Below, one piece after another: positions 1 through 5,536 of a stretch of 5,704 nt of DNA; the stretch's first letter is position 1, and each line of letters begins with the position of its first letter. Under the pieces are notes generated by a model. That model saw only the letters and a list, made by a program, of their open reading frames with translations, did no database searches and was not told where the DNA came from. Source of the stretch: Chloroflexota bacterium (GTDB taxonomy: Bacteria > Chloroflexota > Anaerolineae > Anaerolineales > Villigracilaceae); assembly GCA_021796155.1 (NCBI GenBank), contig JAJYOO010000186.1, positions 1 through 5,704 on the forward strand. The letters run 5' to 3'. The position numbers and the translations under genes were made by a program.

Positions 1-27
1 CCGCAATGTCAACTCAAAAATTAGGGT

Positions 28-441
28 TTACTTATCATTCGACAAGATCTCGAGGATTTGATTCAACTGCGGACCAATACGCCGCAATTCCTGCTTATGG
101 GTGGCCGCAAGCTGTTCCAAAAGCTTTGTGCCGCGGTCCGTCAGAATGACAAAGACCTGACGGCGATCTTTTTCCGAGCCTTCGCGCAGAACGAGACCGT
201 CTGCAACCAAACGATTGACCAGTTCCACGGCGCTATGATGCTTGACTTGTAAACGTTCAGCGAGTTCACCAATCGTGATCTGCTGGCGGTTAGGAAAACC
301 TTTGATCGTCAGCAATGCCTGATGCTGTTGGGGTGTCAAGCCAACAGATTGAGCGGCCTCTTCACTGAACCGCAGGAATTGCCGCAACGAATAACGGAAC
401 GTAGCCAGCGCTTCATATTCAGATTGCTTTATTGGGGCCAT
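28..441 (-). CDS. MarR-family winged-helix transcriptional regulator
   Basis: A 137-residue protein, the usual MarR length, expected to act as a cytoplasmic dimer that binds a palindromic operator. Residues 1-50 look like the N-terminal dimerisation helix plus the LTPQQHQALLTI segment that opens the DNA-binding lobe. Residues 55-102 form the winged HTH: ITIGELAERL, then the recognition-helix region VKHHSAVELVNRLVADGLV, then the wing with the family-typical DRR (D92, R93, R94) and VFVILTDRG. The C-terminal helix (about 105-134) would complete the dimer interface. There is no cysteine, which argues against an OhrR-type thiol peroxide sensor and suggests a small-molecule or ionic cue. The ATG start is supported by AGGAGA (447-452) five bases upstream. 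It diverges from the CLC channel gene, and its own promoter overlaps the shared palindrome, so autorepression and control of the channel are inferred. The ligand is unknown. Confidence 0.93.
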   Translation of the reverse strand: MAPIKQSEYEALATFRYSLRQFLRFSEEAAQSVGLTPQQHQALLTIKGFPNRQQITIGELAERLQVKHHSAVELVNRLVADGLVLREGSEKDRRQVFVILTDRGTKLLEQLAATHKQELRRIGPQLNQILEILSNDK

Positions 442-475
442 TAGATTCTCCTAATTTGCTTGCGCCATGCCATTA

Positions 476-504
476 TTGAATTATATCGCCTTACGATATA
501 TAAT
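476..504 (+). promoter_or_regulatory. Sigma70-type promoter of the CLC gene
   Basis: TTGAAT (476-481, four of six matches to TTGACA) is followed after 17 bp by a perfect TATAAT (499-504). Transcription would begin near 511, giving a leader of about 27 nt before the ATG at 538. Such a short leader leaves no room for a riboswitch, including a fluoride riboswitch. It also places the alternative TTG start at 460 upstream of the transcript. Confidence 0.6.
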
Positions 505-509
505 ATCAA
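480..509 (-). promoter_or_regulatory. Sigma70-type promoter of the marR gene
   Basis: Read on the minus strand, TTGATA (509 to 504, five of six matches to consensus) is followed after 18 bp by a perfect TATAAT (485 to 480). The predicted start is near 473, giving a leader of about 31 nt to the ATG at 441. It overlaps the plus-strand promoter almost completely, so the two polymerases would compete even without a repressor. Confidence 0.58.
482..500. promoter_or_regulatory. Candidate MarR operator: 19-bp inverted repeat between divergent genes
   Basis: TATATCG (482-488) and CGATATA (494-500) are perfect 7-bp inverted arms around the 5-bp centre CCTTA. The size and symmetry suit a MarR dimer, whose sites are commonly palindromes of 16-20 bp. 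The element occupies the -35/-10 spacer of the plus-strand promoter and overlaps the -10 boxes of both divergent promoters, so occupancy should block RNA polymerase in both directions. The repeat is seen directly. That the adjacent MarR protein is its binder is inferred from position. Confidence 0.65.
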
Positions 510-522
510 ATCAAAATCTTAC

Positions 523-528
523 GAAGGA
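523..528 (+). promoter_or_regulatory. Ribosome binding site that sets the CLC start at 538
   Basis: GAAGGA lies nine bases before ATG 538. The in-frame TTG at 460 has no comparable site at the right distance and lies upstream of the predicted transcription start, so the shorter protein is preferred. Confidence 0.7.
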
Positions 529-537
529 TATATAAAA

Positions 538-2424
538 ATGGTTGAACGGAATAGTCTTGATTATAAACATACGCTTAATGACAGCCAAACCGGAGATTTC
601 CGCATATTATTGGTTTCAATTTTATCTGCTTTGATCGGGTTATTGGCCGGAGCGACTGCCTACATCCTTTATTCATTGATCGCAATCATCACGAACCTGG
701 TTTACTACCATGAACTTTCCCTCAAGCTCCCCACGATCACATCGAACTCTTTAGGCTGGCTGGTGATCATCGTCCCGGCCATCGGTGGATTGATCGTCGG
801 CATCATGGCAAAATATGGAACGGAAAAGATCAAGGGGCATGGCATCCCGGAGGCAATGGAAGCTGTTTTGATCAACAAGAGCCGCATCGAACCCAACGTC
901 GCGATTCTGAAACCTCTTTCCGCCGCCATCGCAATCGGGACAGGCGGCCCGTTCGGCGCTGAGGGCCCCATCATCCAGACCGGCGGCGCGATCGGCTCAC
1001 TCATTGGACAGTTGATCCACACCACAGCTTCGGAAAGAAAGGTGCTACTGGCTTGCGGTGCGGCGGCTGGAATGGCTGCGACGTTCAATACGCCCGTCGC
1101 GGCAGTTGTGTTGATTATCGAGTTGTTGTTGTTTGAATACAAAGCGCGCTCATTCATTCCTCTGGTTATTTCCAGTGTTCTGGCAACGGTCGTTCACGTT
1201 GCCTTGATCGGCGCGGGGCCGCTATTCTCGGTTCAACCAATTGAATTCGGTATGCCGTTTGCCTTGCCATATTATCTTGTTCTCGGTGTGTTATGCGGCT
1301 TGATGGGCATGGTATTCAGCAATTCTTTGTATTGGGTGGAGGATCAGTTCAATCGTTTGCCCATTGACAAACTCTGGTGGCCCGCCATCGGCGCACTCTT
1401 CCTTGGCGTTATCGGATTCTTTGTGCCGCGTGTATTAGGCGTTGGCTATGGCACGATCACAGACATTTTGAACGCGCGATTGGCGCTTTCGACTTTGTTG
1501 TTGATCATGTTCTTTAAAGCCCTGGCGCTAGTCATCTCGCTCGGCTCCGGGACTTCGGGCGGTTTGCTGGCCCCGATGTTCATGTCCGGGGCGGCGATGG
1601 GCGGAGCGTTTGCGATGATCGTCAATCAAATTATTCCGGGGGCACATCTATCGCCTGCAGCCTGTGCAGTGGTCGCTATGGCTGCCGTTTTCGGGTCATC
1701 TGCACGCGCAACATTTGCAATGATCATCTTCGCCTTTGAGATCACCCGTGACTATAACGGCATCCTGCCGCTGATGTTGGTTTGTGTCATCGCTGACGGC
1801 GTGGCATTGTATCTGATGCGAAATTCGATCATGACGGAAAAGCTGGCTCGCCGCGGACTCCGCATCCCTCAGGATTATGAAGCGGACATCCTCCAGCAAA
1901 TTGACGTTGGCGAAGTGATGGATCGCAATCCGGGAGCCGTCCCAAGCACGATGAAAGTCAGCGAACTGGCTGACAAAATTGCACGCGGCGAACTTGGACA
2001 TCATCAAGGCTTTCCGATTGTGGACGAAAAGAATCAACTAGTTGGGATCATTACGTGGGGCGATATTACAAAAACTGTAGCCGCAAAGGCTGCCGATACA
2101 CAGACGGTTCTTGAGGCTGGAAATAACGAACCTGTCGTGACATTTACCAATGAATTGCTGGAAGATGCGGTACACAAGATGCTGCGTCACGACATTGGCC
2201 GTTTGCCAGTTGTGGACCGTCAGGACCCGCACAAGCTGGTTGGGTACCTCGGACGTTCTGCCGTCATGGAAGCACGTCTGCGCCGCATGCACGAGGAACG
2301 CGTCCGCGAACCGGGATGGCTGACTGCCAATGTTCCATCTCTGGTTAAAAAAGAGTCGCCCGACATTGTTTCTTCCAATGGCAAGCGACCCAAACCAACA
2401 AAACAGTCTGCTAAAAAGAAATAG
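538..2424 (+). CDS. CLC-family anion channel/transporter with C-terminal CBS pair
   Basis: A 628-residue inner-membrane protein moving chloride or a related anion. The CLC membrane domain spans about residues 21-440, beginning with a hydrophobic helix at 21-48. CLC signatures appear in order: GHGIPEAMEAVL (100-111), GPFGAEGPIIQTGGAIGS (137-154), FNTPVAAVVLIIE (183-195), GSGTSGGLLAPMF (336-348), and FAFEITRDYNGILP (398-411). The gating glutamate (E142 in GAEGP) is kept. By alignment with E. coli ClcA from memory, the central Ser is His101, the pore Tyr falls at about Met432, and the proton glutamate (E203) is Leu196, preceded by the conserved E195. Two CBS domains follow (about 457-514 and 523-579); these often bind adenine nucleotides and modulate gating. 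The lysine-rich tail ends in KKK. ATG 538 was chosen for its ribosome site and promoter; a longer TTG frame from 460 exists. Channel or exchanger cannot be decided from sequence alone. Confidence 0.93.
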   Translation: MVERNSLDYKHTLNDSQTGDFRILLVSILSALIGLLAGATAYILYSLIAIITNLVYYHELSLKLPTITSNSLGWLVIIVPAIGGLIVGIMAKYGTEKIKGHGIPEAMEAVLINKSRIEPNVAILKPLSAAIAIGTGGPFGAEGPIIQTGGAIGSLIGQLIHTTASERKVLLACGAAAGMAATFNTPVAAVVLIIELLLFEYKARSFIPLVISSVLATVVHVALIGAGPLFSVQPIEFGMPFALPYYLVLGVLCGLMGMVFSNSLYWVEDQFNRLPIDKLWWPAIGALFLGVIGFFVPRVLGVGYGTITDILNARLALSTLLLIMFFKALALVISLGSGTSGGLLAPMFMSGAAMGGAFAMIVNQIIPGAHLSPAACAVVAMAAVFGSSARATFAMIIFAFEITRDYNGILPLMLVCVIADGVALYLMRNSIMTEKLARRGLRIPQDYEADILQQIDVGEVMDRNPGAVPSTMKVSELADKIARGELGHHQGFPIVDEKNQLVGIITWGDITKTVAAKAADTQTVLEAGNNEPVVTFTNELLEDAVHKMLRHDIGRLPVVDRQDPHKLVGYLGRSAVMEARLRRMHEERVREPGWLTANVPSLVKKESPDIVSSNGKRPKPTKQSAKKK

Positions 2425-2475
2425 CGGACGTCCCTATTCAATTAACGAACAGGAATTTCCATTGTAAATTTGTTC
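2420..2475. other. Two small hairpins in the convergent gap (weak terminator candidates)
   Basis: The first is AATAG (2420-2424, including the CLC stop) against CTATT (2434-2438), enclosing the palindrome GGACGTCC with one bulged C. The second pairs GAACA (2447-2451) plus AATTT (2454-2458) with AAATT plus TGTTC (2466-2475), with a GG bulge and loop CCATTGT. Neither has a clear U tract on either strand, so they are poor rho-independent terminators. They may still stop or stabilise the converging CLC and ferredoxin transcripts. Confidence 0.3.
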
Positions 2476-2485
2476 CAAGCGTTAA

Positions 2486-2680
2486 CTACTCGGCCTTGAC
2501 GATGCACTCAACAGGGCAAACCGAGACGCAATGCGGTGAGTCATAATGACCTTCGCATTCGACACAGGTGTCCTGATTGATGACGTACAGAATGCCATCG
2601 CCCTCGCTGATGGATTCGGTCGGGCATTCCGGTACACATGCACCGCACGCGATGCAGTCTTCTTTGATTTTCATTGCCAT
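2486..2680 (-). CDS. 2[4Fe-4S] ferredoxin, YfhL/Alvin-like, short form
   Basis: A 64-residue low-potential electron carrier of the cytoplasm. The first cluster site is CIACGACVPECP with Cys 9, 12, 15 and 19. The second is Cys 39, 42, 51 and 55, a C-x2-C-x8-C-x3-CP arrangement. The eight-residue spacing, with the loop EGHYDSPH, replaces the usual two residues and marks the Allochromatium vinosum (Alvin) type, resembling E. coli YfhL (CTECVGHYETPTC, from memory). YfhL and Alvin ferredoxin carry a C-terminal extension that is absent here, and the protein ends four residues after an extra Cys59. The start ATG is backed by AAGGAG (2689-2694) eight bases upstream; a second Met at position 3 is possible. 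The gene stands alone between its own promoter region and a convergent CLC gene, so the redox partner is not evident from context. Confidence 0.93.
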   Translation of the reverse strand: MAMKIKEDCIACGACVPECPTESISEGDGILYVINQDTCVECEGHYDSPHCVSVCPVECIVKAE

Positions 2681-2711
2681 GGTTTATTCTCCTTCTTGAA
2701 ATTTCCCGTCT

Positions 2712-2740
2712 ACGTTAATTCATCTCAAGAAGGTCGTCAA
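2712..2740 (-). promoter_or_regulatory. Possible promoter of the ferredoxin gene
   Basis: On the minus strand TTGACG (2740 to 2735, five of six matches to -35 consensus) is followed after 17 bp by TAACGT (2717 to 2712, only three of six). The ferredoxin gene lies downstream of the valS terminator, so it needs its own promoter. The weak -10 makes the exact placement uncertain. Confidence 0.35.
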
Positions 2741-2747
2741 ATGACGA
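2734..2747. promoter_or_regulatory. 14-bp palindrome TCGTCAAATGACGA, candidate operator
   Basis: TCGTCA (2734-2739) and TGACGA (2742-2747) form a perfect inverted repeat about a 2-bp centre. It overlaps the proposed -35 of the ferredoxin gene and lies about 55 bp upstream of its ATG, a sensible place for a repressor or activator. No binding protein can be named. Confidence 0.35.
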
Positions 2748-2777
2748 ACATCTTTGGTTTGAAAGATTTTGTCACAT

Positions 2778-2812
2778 AAAAAATTATGGCGCACTCATTC
2801 GTGCGCCATAAT
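2778..2812 (-). terminator. Rho-independent terminator of valS
   Basis: ATTATGGCGCAC (2783-2794) and GTGCGCCATAAT (2801-2812) form a perfect 12-bp stem with a 6-nt loop, three bases after the valS stop. Read on the minus strand, the stem runs directly into six U residues (the A tract 2778-2783). It closes the hydrolase-valS transcript and separates it from the ferredoxin gene. Confidence 0.93.
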
Positions 2813-2815
2813 CCG

Positions 2816-5536
2816 TTACTTCAACTGTGCTTTCAACTTCTCCGCTGTTTCCTTGAACGCGGCCAACTTTTCGCGCTCCTTCGCAACAACTGACGCCGGG
2901 GCTTTGTTCGCAAAATCGCTGGACAAAAGTTTTTCCAAACGATCAATCTGTAATTCGGCATCTTTCAATTCTTTTTCCAGCCGCGCCTTTTCATCAGCGA
3001 GATCAACCATGCCAGCTAACGGAATGTAAATTTCAACCGCGCCAACCACAAGCGCCACACTATCTTGTGGCTTTGATGGAAGCGAATCCCGAATCGTGAA
3101 TTGGGATTCGTCCAAACCTGCCAAAGATGCAATAACAGATTTCTGCGATTCTAACAACGAGGTCTTCTCGCCCGCCGCGACTATCGCCGCGATACGTTTT
3201 GATAAAGCAACCGATTTCTCCGCGCGCAGATTGCGGATGTTGCGAACGATGTCTTGAATCAGCGTAAAGTCAGTAATGATTGAATCTTCCAGACTATCAG
3301 CCTCAAGTGGTTCAGGCCAACGCGAAATGATCAGAGTCTCAGTCCACTCTTTAGCAAAATCTGATAATGGAGAATCCAACAAAGCGCCGTGTAGATGATC
3401 CCAAATCTCTTCAGTGACAAAAGGCGTAAAAGGATGAAGCAGTTTCAAAGATAAGTCGAGGATGCGCGCAAGATTGAGCACAGTCGAATATCTCGTTTCA
3501 TCTTTCGCCAATTGTCCTTTGGCAATTTCCACATACCAATCCGCAAAATCGGACCAGAAAAATTCGTAGATCTGCCTCCCGGCTTCTCCATATTGGAAAT
3601 TCTGGAAGAGACGTTCCACGTCACGGATGAGTTGTTCGAGCCGCGCCCAAATCCAATTGTCCGCGAGCGTCCAGTTGACGACAGACAGTTGACCGTGGAC
3701 AGTGGCACGGTCTACCGTCTTCGGTCCATCGTCCAGCGAAGCGATAGCATTTATCACAAACCTTCCCGCATTCCATAATTTATTGGCAAAGTTGCGATTC
3801 GCTTCCACTTTCTTCAGCGACAGATTCATGTCATTGCCTGGCGTGGAACCCACGAGAAGCGTAAAGCGCAATGCATCTGTGCCGAAATCGTCCATGACGA
3901 TCAACGGATCGATCACATTGCCGTACGTCTTTGACATCTTTCGTCCGTGTTCATCGCGAATCAAACCATGCAGATACACAGTGTGGAATGGAATCTGATC
4001 TGTAAACTCCAAGCCATCCATGATCATGCGCGCTACCCAGAAGAACAAAATGTCGTAGCCCGTTTCCATATAGGATGTCGGATAAAAATATTTATAGTCC
4101 GGCGTTTCATCGGGCCAGCCCAGCGTCGAGAACGGCCACAAGCCGGATGAAAACCATGTATCAAGCACGTCGGGATCTTGCGTGAGTTGAGTCGATCCAC
4201 ACGTGCTGCACTTCGTCGGGTCCGAGCGGCCGGTTGTCATGTGACCATCGGGGCAATACCATACCGGGATACGATGTCCCCACCAAAGCTGGCGGCTGAT
4301 GCACCAATCTTTGATGTTCTCGAGCCAGTTGTAATACACCTTCTCAAATCGCTCCGGCACGATTTTGATTCGTCCATCCTTCACGGCTTCGAGCGCGGCC
4401 TTTGCCAATGGTTCGATCTTGACAAACCATTGAGTCGAGATCATGGGTTCAACGATTTCTCCGCCGCGCTGTGAACGCGGGATGGTTGTCGTGTATGGCT
4501 GAGTCTTGATGACGAGTCCTGCGGCCTTCATATCCTTCCACAAATTCTCGCGGCATTCGAATCGATCCTGACCCTTATATGGGCCGCCGTTTTCATTGAT
4601 CTTCGCCGCTTGATCCAACACCGATATGATCGGCAAATTGTGTCGCTGTGCGATGGCATAGTCATTTGGATCATGGCCCGGCGTGATCTTCAACGCGCCG
4701 GTGCCGAATTCCATGCTGACGTATTCATCCGCGATCACCGGAATCTCGCGCCCGATGATCGGCACGATGGCAGTTTTGCCAATATATTTTTTATAGCGTT
4801 CATCATCCGGATGCACAGCCACCGCGGTATCGCCCAAAATGGTTTCGGGACGAATAGTTGCCACAGGAATGAAATCGTTCGAATCCTTCAACATGTATTT
4901 GAAGTAATACAGTGTGGCTTCTTCTTCGCTGTATTCCACTTCCAAATCTGAGACGGCGGTCTTGAGTCCTGGTGACCAGTTGATCAGTCGCGGACCGCGA
5001 TAGATGAGTCCCTTTTCGTAGAGGCGCACAAAAGCCTCCCGGACTGCCCGACTCAGCCCCTCGTCCAGAGTGAAGCGTTCACGGTCCCAGTCGCAGGATG
5101 CGCCAAGACGTCGAATCTGAGTCGTGATCATGCTCCCATATTTTTTCTTCCAATCCCATGTACGTTTGATGAATTCTTCGCGGCCAAGTTCTTCGCGCGT
5201 CACTTCTTCGGTTTTCAATAAATGACGCTCCACCATGAGTTGCGTAGCGATGCCCGCGTGGTCAGAACCGGGCACCCAAAGTGTGGGAATGCCCTTCATG
5301 CGGTGATAGCGAATCATCAAATCTTCCATGCTGACAAACATAGCGTGGCCGAGATGAAGTTCGCCCGTTACGTTGGGCGGCGGGATGGAGATGACGAACG
5401 GCTTGACGTTCGGATCGAAGCCTTTCTTGTTCGGGTCATTCCATGGCTTGAAATATCCGCCTTTCTCCCACATCTCGTAGATGCGGGACTCGGTGGATTT
5501 GAAATCATAGGCTTTGGGTAGATCGTGTTTGGTCAT
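2816..5536 (-). CDS. valS: Valyl-tRNA synthetase (class Ia)
   Basis: A complete 906-residue cytoplasmic enzyme that charges tRNA-Val with valine using ATP; the length is normal for bacterial ValRS. The Rossmann catalytic fold carries PPPNVTGELHLGH (HIGH motif, HLGH at 61-64) and GRKMSKTYGNVIDP (KMSKS-type loop at 533-537, with Thr in the last position). The CP1 editing domain, which hydrolyses mischarged Thr-tRNA-Val, includes TIRPETILGDTAVAVHPDD (227-245). WWGHRIPVWYC (418-428) precedes a probable zinc site formed by Cys428, His432, Cys443 and Cys446, followed by DTWFSS (459-464). The anticodon-binding helical domain covers about 625-780. Residues 843-906 form the ValRS C-terminal coiled-coil arm. 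The linker at about 598-624 is roughly ten residues longer than I recall for the E. coli enzyme and is encoded by a heptameric repeat. The start has AAGGAG (5542-5547) five bases upstream and overlaps the preceding gene's stop as ATGA. Confidence 0.98.
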   Translation of the reverse strand: MTKHDLPKAYDFKSTESRIYEMWEKGGYFKPWNDPNKKGFDPNVKPFVISIPPPNVTGELHLGHAMFVSMEDLMIRYHRMKGIPTLWVPGSDHAGIATQLMVERHLLKTEEVTREELGREEFIKRTWDWKKKYGSMITTQIRRLGASCDWDRERFTLDEGLSRAVREAFVRLYEKGLIYRGPRLINWSPGLKTAVSDLEVEYSEEEATLYYFKYMLKDSNDFIPVATIRPETILGDTAVAVHPDDERYKKYIGKTAIVPIIGREIPVIADEYVSMEFGTGALKITPGHDPNDYAIAQRHNLPIISVLDQAAKINENGGPYKGQDRFECRENLWKDMKAAGLVIKTQPYTTTIPRSQRGGEIVEPMISTQWFVKIEPLAKAALEAVKDGRIKIVPERFEKVYYNWLENIKDWCISRQLWWGHRIPVWYCPDGHMTTGRSDPTKCSTCGSTQLTQDPDVLDTWFSSGLWPFSTLGWPDETPDYKYFYPTSYMETGYDILFFWVARMIMDGLEFTDQIPFHTVYLHGLIRDEHGRKMSKTYGNVIDPLIVMDDFGTDALRFTLLVGSTPGNDMNLSLKKVEANRNFANKLWNAGRFVINAIASLDDGPKTVDRATVHGQLSVVNWTLADNWIWARLEQLIRDVERLFQNFQYGEAGRQIYEFFWSDFADWYVEIAKGQLAKDETRYSTVLNLARILDLSLKLLHPFTPFVTEEIWDHLHGALLDSPLSDFAKEWTETLIISRWPEPLEADSLEDSIITDFTLIQDIVRNIRNLRAEKSVALSKRIAAIVAAGEKTSLLESQKSVIASLAGLDESQFTIRDSLPSKPQDSVALVVGAVEIYIPLAGMVDLADEKARLEKELKDAELQIDRLEKLLSSDFANKAPASVVAKEREKLAAFKETAEKLKAQLK
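3672..3727. repeat. Degenerate 7-bp-period repeat inside valS
   Basis: CAGTTGA begins at 3672 and again at 3686, then CCGTGGA at 3693 and a CAGTGGC unit at 3700, all in 7-base register with a diverged unit at 3679. From 3708 the complementary-type core CGGTC/CCGTC recurs at 3708, 3715 and 3722, again every seven bases. GACCGTG (3691-3697) and CACGGTC (3706-3712) also form a 7-bp inverted repeat with an 8-base loop. The stretch is in frame in valS and encodes about residues 604-622, a linker between catalytic and anticodon-binding domains. Confidence 0.6.

Noticed and set aside
1..27. Terminator or start of another gene at the left edge
   Set aside because: Only 27 bases lie beyond the marR stop, with no hairpin or reading frame that can be judged.
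460..537. N-terminal extension of the CLC protein from TTG 460
   Set aside because: The TTG lies upstream of the predicted promoter and across the operator, and has no suitable ribosome site. The extension is neither hydrophobic nor CLC-like, whereas ATG 538 has GAAGGA nine bases upstream.
511..537. Fluoride or other riboswitch ahead of the CLC gene
   Set aside because: The predicted leader is only about 27 nt, too short for any known riboswitch fold.
705..1157. 150-codon open frame on the minus strand within the CLC gene
   Set aside because: It lies wholly opposite a convincing CLC membrane domain, and its translation has no recognisable motif. It is a shadow of the real gene.
2546..2779. 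77-codon plus-strand frame opposite the ferredoxin gene and its leader
   Set aside because: It overlaps the cysteine-motif ferredoxin gene antisense, and its second half runs through the promoter region of that gene.
2769..3029. 86-codon plus-strand frame over the valS terminator and coiled-coil end
   Set aside because: It crosses the strong terminator hairpin, and its Ser/Phe-rich translation is the antisense image of the lysine/glutamate-rich coiled coil.
4610..4951. 113-codon plus-strand frame opposite valS
   Set aside because: It is antisense to conserved ValRS editing-domain sequence and its peptide resembles no family I know. The same applies to the other plus-strand frames over 2816-5536.
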